Shown here: in pieces, positions 1 through 9,383 of the stretch
How positions within the stretch are numbered: the first letter of the stretch is position 1
Layout of the letters: every line of letters starts with the position of its first letter
Assembly (NCBI RefSeq): GCF_000737715.1
Contig: NZ_JPRN01000002.1
Coordinates: 496,001-560,000 of the forward strand
Direction: 5' to 3'
DNA from: Chryseobacterium sp. JM1
Lineage (GTDB): Bacteria > Bacteroidota > Bacteroidia > Flavobacteriales > Weeksellaceae
Length of the DNA stretch: 64,000 nt
Made by a program: the position numbers and the translations under genes
Notes under the pieces: model-generated
What the model saw: only the letters and a program-made list of their open reading frames with translations
The model's database searches: none
What the model was told of the DNA's origin: nothing

Positions 1-659
1 ATCTCATCTTCCACCGTCACCAGCTCTTTATCTTTCTGTTCAAGTACATACCGGTAAATCTTTGACATTGAAGCGGTAAACTTCTGCGCCTGATTCGGGT
101 TTTCATCGATCAGAGCGCTCAATACATTTAAAGAATTAAAGAGAAAATGCGGATCCAGCTGGTTTTTCAGACTTTCAAACTGTGCGTTGGCCGACTTGGC
201 AATCAGCTTCTGTTCCACCACTTCTTTTCTGGAGGTCTTCTTCATTTCTTCCATAAAACTTTTGGCATGGAGAAAAGCTGAAATCAGAAGCGCGATATTG
301 ATCATGAACCAATTGGTCGTTGCATATTCTTTGGAGAAAAAAGCTTCTGTGGTGGCTACTTTCTGGATCTGTACGTAGTTGATATAATTACAGAAATAGA
401 CCAGAATAAAATTCCCGATGATGATGGAAACAACACTTAATACGGTTCTTATCCCAGTAGTTTCAGACCACGGAAATTTCTTATTGAGAAAGTCGTTGAT
501 AAAAGCATTTCCAAATCCAAGAATAAAGGAATACATCGTAGAGATCAACAGGGTGATCAAAAAATTGTGAATGTTCTTCTCCTTCGTAAAAAACAAGAAG
601 AAAAATAGCGCTGTTCCCAGCGAGACCCAAAATAATATGATAATTCCTTTACGTTTCAT
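1..659 (-). CDS. LytS/YehU-type sensor histidine kinase, N-terminal part
   Basis: The reverse strand is open from the ATG at 659 to the window edge, so 219 residues are visible and the C-terminus lies outside. Four hydrophobic helices (about residues 5-24, 33-50, 73-95 and 117-132) precede a short coiled linker and the histidine phospho-acceptor motif LDPHFLFNSLN, with the histidine at about 171. This arrangement is that of the His_kinase family (PF06580), membrane kinases that normally phosphorylate a LytTR-type response regulator. The ATPase domain and the expected regulator gene are beyond the edge. The signal sensed cannot be told from the sequence. Confidence 0.88.
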   Translation of the reverse strand, partial: MKRKGIIILFWVSLGTALFFFLFFTKEKNIHNFLITLLISTMYSFILGFGNAFINDFLNKKFPWSETTGIRTVLSVVSIIIGNFILVYFCNYINYVQIQKVATTEAFFSKEYATTNWFMINIALLISAFLHAKSFMEEMKKTSRKEVVEQKLIAKSANAQFESLKNQLDPHFLFNSLNVLSALIDENPNQAQKFTASMSKIYRYVLEQKDKELVTVEDE

Positions 660-751
660 GAGCAGTTTTCCTGGTTCAAAATTAGTCTTTAATAAAGGTA
701 TCAAAAATTATTATTTACCGAAGGGCAGATTTTCCTATCCGAATGGAATAA

Positions 752-779
752 AAAAAGCCTTCCGTGTCAGGAAGGCTTG
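752..779 (-). terminator. intrinsic terminator of the 216-residue exported protein gene
   Basis: A 9-bp perfect inverted repeat (aagccttcc / ggaaggctt, loop of 6) is followed on the reverse strand by seven T residues, just past the stop codon at 789. Confidence 0.8.
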
Positions 780-788
780 AATTCGTTG

Positions 789-1439
789 TTATTTCGCCGG
801 CATACTCAGAAAATATTCCGCTTCTGTTTTGCCCCAGTTCGGATCTAAGCTTGTTTTTGGTTTGTAGGCATTAAATTTTGCCAGTGCCTCTTTGAACATT
901 TCCAGACCTTTGGTTTTGCTTCCTCCATACTGCTCAGGCGTAAAATACACGTCTTCTGCTTTGATAAGCGCAACTCTCGGGTTTGAAGGATCCAGTTTTT
1001 CTGCGATCCCCATTTCCTCAGTGGCCTTCGCTCCGTCTGTCATATAACGCTGTGCCGGATTAACCATCATTCTTAAAGATGCAGCCATTTTTCTCAGCAA
1101 ATGGATCTCTGCATTGTCTGCTCCTGCAAGGTTTTGTGCCATCGCCAGATACTTGTCTGCCTCTCCGGCTGTTTCATCCAGACTTTGCATATTCCCGTTT
1201 CTCATCATCAGTCTTCCTTTTTGAATCTGGGAAAATGCTGCGTAATAAGGAGGAAGCCATTTCGAGCTTTCCTTGCTTCCGATCCTCTGGAAATCATTGG
1301 CCAATGTCTGGAACTCTTCCGGCGTTTTACAGGTCTCTGTTTTCGCGATCTTTTCAGTCATTATTTTTTCGTAATCTGCCTGTGCAAAAGCTGTTAAACT
1401 CATAAAAGCTAAAGCAAAGCTTAATAGGTATTTTTTCAT
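789..1439 (-). CDS. exported TPR-like protein of unknown function
   Basis: This 216-residue protein starts with a clear signal peptide (MKKYLLSFALAFMSLTAFAQ, cleavage after the AQ). The mature part is mostly helical and resembles a short tetratricopeptide-repeat protein, with the later segment EKLDPSNPRVALIKAEDVYF spelling a TPR-like turn. It lies 83 bp downstream of the TonB receptor on the same strand and ends at a terminator, so the two are probably one transcript and the protein a periplasmic partner of the receptor. No catalytic motif is visible. The function is not known to me; the pairing with the receptor is the only functional clue. Confidence 0.8.
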   Translation of the reverse strand: MKKYLLSFALAFMSLTAFAQADYEKIMTEKIAKTETCKTPEEFQTLANDFQRIGSKESSKWLPPYYAAFSQIQKGRLMMRNGNMQSLDETAGEADKYLAMAQNLAGADNAEIHLLRKMAASLRMMVNPAQRYMTDGAKATEEMGIAEKLDPSNPRVALIKAEDVYFTPEQYGGSKTKGLEMFKEALAKFNAYKPKTSLDPNWGKTEAEYFLSMPAK

Positions 1440-1522
1440 TTTATCAATTTTTTTTAAGTGAGTTAATTGTCTATCCGAAGTTATGTATTTTGCAACGATT
1501 GTGATATCTGTCGCGGTTATTT

Positions 1523-3766
1523 TTATAAATTATTGTTAATGGCATCTTGGGTTCTGTCTACTCCAAAACTGATGAAAGCGCCTATAAACACAAAGGTATT
1601 GACCGGTGGAACTACCGATGAGCTTCTGGATCCGTCAAGGGAGAAATTATATCCATAAACGTTTTTAGATCCTAAAACATTCGAAACACTCAATACAAAT
1701 ACGGTAAATGCCTTGGCGTCTTTCTTCCCTAAATTCGGAAGGTAATTGAAGCTGATATTTAAGGCGTTGTAGTCTTTCAGTTTTCCTTCATTTCTGATGT
1801 AATTAACTACATTACTGTTTTCTGTTTTCGTTGCAATATCATAATAAGGTCGCCCTTTCGCATAGGTATAGGATAAATTCACGCCTAGTTTCCATTCCGG
1901 GATAAATCTTTTAGCTACCGCAGAAAGCGTATGTGCGGAGGCAAAATTTGGCTTTAAACTCATCGGATAATTGATGAAATCTCTCTGAGAATCGAGGAAA
2001 GAGTAGCTCAGCCAGTAATCGATGTTCTTGAAAGTCTTTTTATCTCTCCAGAAAAGCTCCAGCCCTTTTGCATAGCCGTAACCATTATTATTCAAAGCAG
2101 TCTGTACCTGTTGATTCTGCTCATTGTTTGGGGTAATATTGAATGTTTTGATCAACTGGTCATACTTCTTATAAAACGCTTCAAAACGCAGGCTTCTTCC
2201 CTCTGATGCTCTCTGAACCTGGAAAATATAATGCTGTGATTTCTGAAAATCCAGATCTGAAGGTCCGTTGATGTATCTGCTTTCAGGATTCTGATAAAAC
2301 AATCCGTAGGCAAAGGAAGTTGTCCAGTCTTTGGCCAGACGGTAAGCCAGTGCAAAACGGGGTGCAAAATTGGTTTTTCCTAAAAAGGAAGAGTTTTCTG
2401 CCCTTACTCCTATTTTCGCTGATAATGCATTACTGAACCCAAGATCCGTTTCCGCGAAAACGGCAGAGATCAGGTCTGTATAATGTTTCTGCACATAACC
2501 AAAATTGAGTTTTTCATCTGTATTATTTAATTCAAAACCCGCTCTTACCGCACTTATTTTATTGATTTTTCTTTCAACAACCGCTTTAAAATTAAGGTAA
2601 TTTCCATTGGTTAAAAGCTTTGATGGATCTGATTCCAAATTATTGGTTTCTGTAGAAAAATTAAGATCAGATCTGTTGTAGGAGTAAGAAGTGGCAGCAT
2701 TCAGGAGGTATTTTCCGAATTTCTGTTTAAAAGATAGATTGTGATAGGTATTATTTCCCTTCAGTCTTACGAGGGCAAAATCATATCCAGGTTCTAAACT
2801 CTCTGTTTTCACTCCCATTTTATTGGAATCGTACATTCCGTAGTACTTCAGAAAACCGCCTGATTTTGTTTTGATTCTGAAATTAAAATCACCATTTAAA
2901 CCCTGGGGAGCATCAATAAAATCTGTATTAAAATTAAAAACGTTCTGCATAAGACTCAGGAGTGAGTATCCCAAAGTAGCTCCAAAAGAATGGGTTTTAT
3001 TTTCCCCCAGTTTCTGAAATCCTGCACTCAAAAATATGGGTGAAATTCCAAAATCTAAAGAACTCTGATCCGGAAGATCCACACTTTCCAGCATCAGTGC
3101 CCCGGAAAGGGCCTGTCCGTATAAAGCAGAATAACCGCCGCTTGAAAAGATATTTCCTTTAAACAGAGAAGTATTGAAACGGTCTCTTCCTGCAATTCCC
3201 GGAACTGAGTTTGAGAAATAATTATTGATCAAACTTCCATCCATAAAGATCTTGGATTCTGTTCCCGTACCACCTCTGATGAAAAGGCCTTCCGACTCGC
3301 CCACTTTCTGAACACCGGGAAGATAGTTTAAAGCCGAAGAAATCTGCCCATCTGCACCTGCTGTAGTATAGATGTCAATAGGTGTCAAAAGTGCCGTTGC
3401 TCTCTTTTTATCACTGGCTTCGATAGAACCCGCGGAAACTACCACTGCATCGATCTCGCTGATCTCCTCCTTAAGCTCTGCATTGACAGAAACATCCTGA
3501 TTCTCAATAACAATCGCTTTTTCTATATTCTGATACTTCGGATGGGTAAATGTCAGGATATGATTTCCCTTTTCCGAGGTTTCAAAGGAGAAATTACCTT
3601 GTGCATCCGTGGTCGCACCATCATAGGTGTCTTTTAAGGTGACATTAATTTCATTGACTCCTTTATTTTTAAAAGTAACTTTTCCTGAGATCCTGACCTG
3701 TGCATATCCTGCGACAAAAGACAGAAAGGCGATCAGTAATAAAAGTTTTGTTCCCTGTGTTTTCAT
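1523..3766 (-). CDS. TonB-dependent outer-membrane receptor
   Basis: The 747-residue protein has a signal peptide (to about residue 22), a carboxypeptidase-regulatory-like beta domain (about 25-105, KVTFKNKGVNEINVTLKDTY), a plug domain (about 115-230, with LPGVQKVGESEGLFIRGG) and a beta-barrel of about 500 residues. These are the parts of a Bacteroidota TonB receptor without a SusD partner. It imports a ligand across the outer membrane using TonB-ExbBD energy. The substrate is not evident: no siderophore or cobalamin gene is adjacent. It appears to be cotranscribed with the small exported protein downstream. The terminal residue is leucine, not the usual aromatic residue of barrel proteins. 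Confidence 0.93.
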   Translation of the reverse strand: MKTQGTKLLLLIAFLSFVAGYAQVRISGKVTFKNKGVNEINVTLKDTYDGATTDAQGNFSFETSEKGNHILTFTHPKYQNIEKAIVIENQDVSVNAELKEEISEIDAVVVSAGSIEASDKKRATALLTPIDIYTTAGADGQISSALNYLPGVQKVGESEGLFIRGGTGTESKIFMDGSLINNYFSNSVPGIAGRDRFNTSLFKGNIFSSGGYSALYGQALSGALMLESVDLPDQSSLDFGISPIFLSAGFQKLGENKTHSFGATLGYSLLSLMQNVFNFNTDFIDAPQGLNGDFNFRIKTKSGGFLKYYGMYDSNKMGVKTESLEPGYDFALVRLKGNNTYHNLSFKQKFGKYLLNAATSYSYNRSDLNFSTETNNLESDPSKLLTNGNYLNFKAVVERKINKISAVRAGFELNNTDEKLNFGYVQKHYTDLISAVFAETDLGFSNALSAKIGVRAENSSFLGKTNFAPRFALAYRLAKDWTTSFAYGLFYQNPESRYINGPSDLDFQKSQHYIFQVQRASEGRSLRFEAFYKKYDQLIKTFNITPNNEQNQQVQTALNNNGYGYAKGLELFWRDKKTFKNIDYWLSYSFLDSQRDFINYPMSLKPNFASAHTLSAVAKRFIPEWKLGVNLSYTYAKGRPYYDIATKTENSNVVNYIRNEGKLKDYNALNISFNYLPNLGKKDAKAFTVFVLSVSNVLGSKNVYGYNFSLDGSRSSSVVPPVNTFVFIGAFISFGVDRTQDAINNNL

Positions 3767-3783
3767 GGTTTTTATTTTCGGCT

Positions 3784-3791
3784 CAAAAATA
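3784..3791 (-). promoter_or_regulatory. -7 promoter element of the TonB receptor
   Basis: On the reverse strand the bases read TATTTTTG, matching the Bacteroidota -7 consensus TAnnTTTG, 18 bp upstream of the receptor ATG. No convincing -33 TTG is seen at the right distance. Confidence 0.45.
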
Positions 3792-3858
3792 ATACGGAAT
3801 ATGCCTTCCTTTAAAATTAATTTTACTGAAAGGCATACTTTGACTACTGAATGGGAAA

Positions 3859-4761
3859 TTAGTGAATCGGGATACAGAAATCCACGATCATCTTACCCTC
3901 CGGATGTTCTTTAAAGTTCGAATGGTAGATCTCGAACGGAAACGCTTTTCTCATGGAATAATGGTGTTCATTCATCCATAAAAACAGGGATACCCAGCAC
4001 TGTTCAAAGTCCTGAAGGGTCACTTCCCCGCTTCCTACGATAAATTTGCCCGCATCAATCGTTTCTGAAAAAACTAATCCATCTTGTCCATCCAGCTTTT
4101 CATCCAGAAGCATACATGCATGAATTCGGACCTTATCCGGCGGAGTCACTTTGAAACTGTCATGATAAACGGAGATCATTTTGACATTTTCGCGGGGGAA
4201 CAACTGTTTCTTTTTTGCCCATTCAATGAGAACATTATAGGAAGGTTCCACATTGGCAATCCCTAAGCTCATTACTGCAGCCAGATTCATTTCCGGCATT
4301 TCTTTTACTTCAATTTTTAAATTCATTTTTGTCCAGTTTAACAGGTTTTCTACATGGCAAATGTACAGGCTGAAAACGGCATCGGTTTGTCCGTTCTTGC
4401 TCTGTATTTGTAAAATCTTGTGAAAAGTTTCCGGAGCAGAATTTCTGAAGACTGAAGGTGCTATTCCATAATATTTCTTAAATGTTTTGCTGAAAACGGA
4501 GTGATTGGAGAATCCAAGATCCAGATAAATTTCTTTGATCTCCATTTCTTTCTTTACAGCCAGGTAAAAGGCGCTTTTTTCAATTTTCTTCCTGATGATA
4601 TAGTTCTGGAGGGTTTCACCGGTAATGAGCTTAAATATCCTGTGAAAATGGAAGGGAGAATACATTGCTACTTCTGCAATATTTTCCAGAGAAAGATCAG
4701 CATCCAGATGATTATCAATGTATCTGATGGCTTTTATGATTCTTTTTTTATGTTCTTCCAT
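3859..4761 (-). CDS. AraC-family regulator with GyrI-like effector domain
   Basis: This 300-residue protein opens with an AraC-type double helix-turn-helix (residues 8-106, including AMYSPFHFHRIFK and LGFSNHSVFSKTFKKYYG). It closes with a GyrI-like/AraC effector-binding domain (about 143-300, with CIPIH at the end). This order, DNA-binding first, is that of Rob- and SoxS-like regulators that respond to small amphipathic ligands. It is divergent from the superoxide dismutase gene, 150 bp away, so it could regulate that gene or itself; this is inferred from position alone. Confidence 0.9.
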   Translation of the reverse strand: MEEHKKRIIKAIRYIDNHLDADLSLENIAEVAMYSPFHFHRIFKLITGETLQNYIIRKKIEKSAFYLAVKKEMEIKEIYLDLGFSNHSVFSKTFKKYYGIAPSVFRNSAPETFHKILQIQSKNGQTDAVFSLYICHVENLLNWTKMNLKIEVKEMPEMNLAAVMSLGIANVEPSYNVLIEWAKKKQLFPRENVKMISVYHDSFKVTPPDKVRIHACMLLDEKLDGQDGLVFSETIDAGKFIVGSGEVTLQDFEQCWVSLFLWMNEHHYSMRKAFPFEIYHSNFKEHPEGKMIVDFCIPIH

Positions 4762-4911
4762 GGTTAATGAATGTGGATCGGTAAAGGTATCAAGATACGC
4801 TGTATTTCAGTTGTCATATATTGCTGTTTTCGAAAAAAGGATTGAAATCATAAAGCCTTTCGGAAAATGTTTTATAAATTTAACGGTATAATCACTTTAA
4901 ATCATTTAAAA

Positions 4912-5415
4912 ATGAAAGTACAAACAATAGCATTACTGGCAGGGTGTGCATTTTTAGCGGCTTCATGCTGCACAACAAAAACGTACGCCGTTAACGCTAA
5001 GAGCGGAACACAAACTGGCGGAACGGCAAAGTTCACCCAGAAAGGAGACGAGGTTGTTATGAAGCTTGAAGTAACAAATCTTACTCCTGGTATTCATGCA
5101 GTACATATCCACGAAAAAGGCGACTGTTCTGCAGCCGATGGGACTTCTACAGGAGGCCACTGGAACCCGGCTAAAGACGATCACGGAAAATGGGGCGCCG
5201 AACATTTCCACATGGGAGATATCGGAAATCTAACCGCTGACCAAACCGGAAAAGCCGTTCTGACTTTCAAAACGACTAAATGGTGTCTGAGTTGTACAGA
5301 TGAATCTAAAAACATCATGGGAAAAGGGCTTATCGTACATGCTGCTGCGGATGATTTCCATACTCAGCCTACAGGAAATGCAGGCGGAAGAGTGGGATGT
5401 GTAGAAATTAAGTAA
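4912..5415 (+). CDS. sodC: Cu/Zn superoxide dismutase lipoprotein
   Basis: The protein converts superoxide to hydrogen peroxide and oxygen in the envelope. The copper and zinc ligands are visible: AVHIHEKGDCS, GGHWNPAKDDHGKWGAEHFHMGD and the late histidine in GLIVHAAADDF; the active-site arginine is in GGRVGC. An upstream ATG at 4867 would add 15 residues, but the ATG at 4912 starts a proper signal (MKVQTIALLAGCAFLAASC), so that start is chosen, giving 167 residues. The cysteine near residue 19 suggests a lipoprotein. It is divergent from an AraC regulator and convergent with the protease gene. Confidence 0.93.
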   Translation: MKVQTIALLAGCAFLAASCCTTKTYAVNAKSGTQTGGTAKFTQKGDEVVMKLEVTNLTPGIHAVHIHEKGDCSAADGTSTGGHWNPAKDDHGKWGAEHFHMGDIGNLTADQTGKAVLTFKTTKWCLSCTDESKNIMGKGLIVHAAADDFHTQPTGNAGGRVGCVEIK

Positions 5416-5431
5416 TTCTCTATTGCAATAT

Positions 5432-5466
5432 AAAAATGGCGCTGATCTTCGATCAGCGCCATTTTT
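5432..5466. terminator. bidirectional terminator between sodC and the protease gene
   Basis: A perfect 16-bp inverted repeat (aaaaatggcgctgatc and its complement, loop of 3) with A and T runs at its ends lies between two convergent genes and can stop transcription from both sides. Confidence 0.92.
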
Positions 5467-5469
5467 GTT

Positions 5470-7599
5470 TTATGATTTAGTTCCCATATCGGAAACGATA
5501 TTCATAGCTTCCTGCAGATATGGATCTTTCTTAAGATTCTTGATCCACATTTCAGATTTCTTTTTGAAAGCTTCGTCTTTTTTCTCTCTTTCAATTTCGT
5601 TTGGATACATCATGAACTTAAGACCGTTCTCAAACTTGCTTAAAGCTTTGAATTTCTCGATCTGAGCTTTTCTCTGCTTCATCAGTTCATTGAACTTATT
5701 GATATTAAGGGTGATGTTTTCTTCTTTATCCAATTTTTCTCTCCACTGAGCAGATTCAAGCAATAGCTGATAATTGTTGTTTTTAGCCATTCTGTCTGCA
5801 CTTGCTTTTTCAAGAGCCTGAATATTGAAATAATTCAGTTTCTGGAATTTCGTTCCAGGAATCTTATCCCAAGCCAAAGCATAATCATCATAACGCTCTC
5901 CTACTTCTGCATAGGTAAAGAAGTCTTTCATCTGAATATCAGAAACGATTCCTTTTCTCTGCGTAGATTCTCCCGTAATTCTGTAGAACTTCTGGATCGT
6001 CAGTTTTAAAGATCCGAAATCATCTTCCGTATTTAAGAATCTGTTCAGGTCTACAAAAGTCTGAACCGTTCCTTTTCCGAAAGACTGCGGAGAACCAATG
6101 ATCATTGCTCTTCCGTAATCCTGCATTACACCGGCAAGGATCTCCGAAGCTGAAGCTGAAAGCTCGTTCTGCATGATCACTAGTGGTCCGGTCCAAATCG
6201 GAGTTTCATTTTTGTTTTTTAAGGTCTGGATCTTTCCGTTTCCGTCTTTCACCTGAACATAAGGGCCTGCTTCCATGAAAAGTCCCATGATATCCCCTAC
6301 TTCAGTTAATGATCCTCCACCATTATTTCTAAGGTCAAGAACAATTCCTTCAATGTTTTGTTCTTTAAGTTTAATGATCTCATTTTTGATGTCATCAGAA
6401 GCATTTCTTCCTTTAGCATCCTCAAAATCAGCATTAAAGCTTGGAAGGTTGATAAATCCGTATTTCTTTCCGTTTGGAGAATTCACCACGATACTTCTTG
6501 CAAAAGTGTCTTCAATAGCTACTTCCTCACGGATCATCGTTACATCTTTAATGGTTCCGTCTTTTTTCTGAACCGTCAGTGTTACCGGTGTTCCTTTCTC
6601 TCCTCTGATCAGTCTTACAGCTTCATCAGAAAGCATTCCTACCACATTTACAGCATCTTCTTTCGGCTTAGATTTCACTTTTAAGATCTTATCTCCTTCT
6701 GAAAGCTGTTTAGACTTCCACGCCGGCGCACCAATCGTTAAAGCTCCTAAGAACAGATTTCCTTTTTTCTCCTGAATAAGCGCTCCGATACCAATCACTT
6801 TTCCGGTGAACTGAGTATCAAAATCTTCCTTATCTTTTGGAGAATAATAGTTGGTGTGCGGATCGAATACTTCGGTATATGCATTCATATACACGGTAAA
6901 CCAATCCATTTTCTTTCTCTTTTTGAATCTTGTAAATGTATCCTTTACAAGGTCTTTCACTTCATCCGTTGCTTTTTTGATCTTCTGGTCCTGGTTTAAC
7001 GGCTGATATTTGATCGTATCTTTCAAATTATATTTCTGAACAGAATCTTTCTTCTCTTTCTGAGCTTCCTCTTTGCTGTTCATAGACTCAATCTCCTGAA
7101 GAATATTGTATTTGATATACTTTCTCCACTCATTATACTGTTCCTGCTTGTTAGCCGGTACTTTTTTAAGCTTCGGCTCCAGCGTCAGTGATTCATCTTC
7201 CTGAAGATTAATAGGCTTGCTGAAGATATCCTGAGTGATCTTATCGATCTCGTCTACTCTCTGGTACAATCTGTCGATCGTAAGTTTGTAGAACGTCAGA
7301 TCACCCTGGCTGATATAGTCATCAAGCTTTGTTTCATGCTTGTTGAATTCATCCATGTCCGACTGCAGGAAATATCTTTTTGCAGGATCTACCAGTTCGA
7401 AATAATGTTTATAAACGTCCTTGGAATAGGCATCATTGATGGGTTTCGGGCTGTAATGTAAATAAGAAAGTGTATTCTTTACGCTCACCATGATCGTCTG
7501 CATCTTTTCGTCGTCGTTCTTTGGCGAGTTGAAACAAAACATTAGACTTGTCAATGGAATTAGGAGTAAAAATTTATTCAGTTTGAAATTTTTCCACAT
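5470..7599 (-). CDS. prc: tail-specific (C-terminal processing) protease
   Basis: This 709-residue protein matches the long Tsp/Prc form of S41 peptidase. It has an N-terminal hydrophobic export signal, a helical N-terminal domain (about 30-240), a PDZ domain (about 255-345), the S41 catalytic domain (about 370-560) and a C-terminal helical extension. By alignment with the E. coli enzyme the catalytic residues are Ser483 (in ELSASASEIL), Asp494 and Lys509 (in SFGKGTVQ). Such proteases cleave periplasmic proteins from the C-terminus and take part in envelope quality control. It is a single-gene unit ending at the shared terminator. Confidence 0.95.
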   Translation of the reverse strand: MWKNFKLNKFLLLIPLTSLMFCFNSPKNDDEKMQTIMVSVKNTLSYLHYSPKPINDAYSKDVYKHYFELVDPAKRYFLQSDMDEFNKHETKLDDYISQGDLTFYKLTIDRLYQRVDEIDKITQDIFSKPINLQEDESLTLEPKLKKVPANKQEQYNEWRKYIKYNILQEIESMNSKEEAQKEKKDSVQKYNLKDTIKYQPLNQDQKIKKATDEVKDLVKDTFTRFKKRKKMDWFTVYMNAYTEVFDPHTNYYSPKDKEDFDTQFTGKVIGIGALIQEKKGNLFLGALTIGAPAWKSKQLSEGDKILKVKSKPKEDAVNVVGMLSDEAVRLIRGEKGTPVTLTVQKKDGTIKDVTMIREEVAIEDTFARSIVVNSPNGKKYGFINLPSFNADFEDAKGRNASDDIKNEIIKLKEQNIEGIVLDLRNNGGGSLTEVGDIMGLFMEAGPYVQVKDGNGKIQTLKNKNETPIWTGPLVIMQNELSASASEILAGVMQDYGRAMIIGSPQSFGKGTVQTFVDLNRFLNTEDDFGSLKLTIQKFYRITGESTQRKGIVSDIQMKDFFTYAEVGERYDDYALAWDKIPGTKFQKLNYFNIQALEKASADRMAKNNNYQLLLESAQWREKLDKEENITLNINKFNELMKQRKAQIEKFKALSKFENGLKFMMYPNEIEREKKDEAFKKKSEMWIKNLKKDPYLQEAMNIVSDMGTKS

Positions 7600-7843
7600 A
7601 AACTGTCTTTATTTATTGATTTTTTTTAAAATATATACTACAATTAGTAGCAGCAATTAATTCGCTGTTACAAACTATCAAATTTAATACCTTATTTACA
7701 ATTATCAGATAGTTTTAAATGTTTTTTACTAAAAGCATTATAGCCTATTTCTTACCTATTCTCTTACATTAAATTAAACCATTAATAATCAGAATATTAA
7801 AATGAATTTTTAAGATATTTATTCTGTGCAGATAAAATGGTTT

Positions 7844-8974
7844 CTATCTTACATTTTTCCACCACTGTTTAAAGATCTGTTTGCTGTCGTTCAGATCTAC
7901 CAATTCACCAATCATTGGTGTCGCCAGCCTGTAATTCTTATTTTGTGAATATTTTGTGATCTCATTCAATGGCTCATTCCAGGGATGTTTTGCCAGTGTG
8001 AATTTCGAATGATGAACCGGAATCATGTTTTTCGCATTCAATTCGGAAGTTGCCTGTGCTACTTCCTGCGGCAGCTCATGAACCGACTGCCAGGCTTTAT
8101 TATACTGACCACATTCCATAACGGCCCAATCAATCTGAGGATGTTTTTTAGCAATATCTTTAAAACGACTGCTATATCCACCATCACCACTGTAATAAAT
8201 ATTCATAGCAGGTGACTCTATAAAAAACGAAAGCCACAAAGCCTGAGAACTTTTAAATCCTCTACCTCCATCGTGATGGGTATTCTCTGCAAAAATGGTA
8301 AATCCGGGCTTCACCTCTACACGATCTCCCCAGTCCTTTTCTACAATCTGCTGTGCTGTGTAGCCCCATCTTTCATAATGTGCCCCAGCTCCTAAACCAC
8401 AAATTACATGCTTTACTTTTGGCTGCAATGCTTTGACCGTTTCATAGTCCAAATGGTCATAATGGTCGTGAGAAAGAAGCATATAATCAATCTCAGGCAT
8501 ATCATTAACGGAATAAATATCGCTTCCTTCATAGGCATCAGGCTTTCCGGGAAGTGGTGTCATTTTTCCACTGAAGACAGGATCCACCAAAATTTTAACG
8601 TCATCTACCTGCAAAAAGAAGGACGAATGCCCAAACCAAACGATGACATTGCGGTCTGCGGGAAGTGTTTTAAGATTTGTTTTTATAGAAGGTAATACGT
8701 CGATGGGTTCAGTATGCGGATACTTTTTAGTGAGTGCTTTCCAGATTTCCCCGGTAAAGCTATACCCTTCCGACAGAGTGGGTTTTTCTATCAGGTTTCT
8801 GAATTTACCGTCTTTATAATGAGGAGATTTCTTCATCAGTTCCAGCCTTTTTCCTTCCGGAAGAGCTCCGAATTGTGGCTGTTTCATATAAAAATAGGTT
8901 GCAATGCCCAAAACAACAATCACGCACAAAAGAAAGATCAGTGTACGTCTAAGCATTCTTAAAAATCTCTTCAT
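7844..8974 (-). CDS. membrane-anchored metallo-beta-lactamase-fold hydrolase (NAPE-PLD/UlaG-like)
   Basis: An N-terminal hydrophobic anchor (residues 11-30) leads to a metallo-beta-lactamase-fold domain of the UlaG/NAPE-PLD kind. The metal motif SHDHYDHLD is intact, as are the later ligands in YYSGDGGY and the C-terminal VHHSK. These families hydrolyse phosphodiesters, lactones or N-acyl phospholipids at the membrane; which substrate applies cannot be told. It stands alone, with 243 bp of AT-rich spacer below and 409 bp above. Confidence 0.88.
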   Translation of the reverse strand: MKRFLRMLRRTLIFLLCVIVVLGIATYFYMKQPQFGALPEGKRLELMKKSPHYKDGKFRNLIEKPTLSEGYSFTGEIWKALTKKYPHTEPIDVLPSIKTNLKTLPADRNVIVWFGHSSFFLQVDDVKILVDPVFSGKMTPLPGKPDAYEGSDIYSVNDMPEIDYMLLSHDHYDHLDYETVKALQPKVKHVICGLGAGAHYERWGYTAQQIVEKDWGDRVEVKPGFTIFAENTHHDGGRGFKSSQALWLSFFIESPAMNIYYSGDGGYSSRFKDIAKKHPQIDWAVMECGQYNKAWQSVHELPQEVAQATSELNAKNMIPVHHSKFTLAKHPWNEPLNEITKYSQNKNYRLATPMIGELVDLNDSKQIFKQWWKNVR

Positions 8975-9383
8975 TGGGTAAAAGTTTCACTGTTTTTTAT
9001 GTCCAATATGTTCATGTTCTAAAATTTGATAAAGCAAATTTCGGTAATGTAATATAATCATACTTTGCTGAAAAGTTCGATTTTGTTTGTTGAAAGGCTC
9101 AATATTGAGAATAATTTTGGTCAATTTCAAGACCCTTTCCTGCTAAAGCTTTGATATCCTATTAAATTCCGTTGAAAGCTACACAATCATCCGAATCATA
9201 GCATTTTAATATTTTAATCCTATCTCTTAAACCCAAACTTATATTTTTTGAATTGCCTTTATCTTCAAAAGTTTTTAGCTAAATTTGAAGAGTGAGAACT
9301 TTTTTCTGATGTCTAAAATGACAAAAGAGCAGTTTTCAAACAGGCAATTAATGCCTTATACCTTCTTAAATTAAACTGATTTT
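8975..9383. other. 409-bp spacer between divergent genes
   Basis: AT-rich spacer between the metallo-beta-lactamase-fold gene and surE. The only signal I can support is TAAATTTG at 9280-9287, matching TAnnTTTG, with TTG at 9253-9255, a plausible surE promoter. A 21-codon ORF at 9309-9374 has no support. Confidence 0.4.

Noticed and set aside
9309..9374. 21-codon ORF upstream of surE
   Set aside because: Too short, no coupling to surE, no recognisable composition; chance ORF in a spacer.
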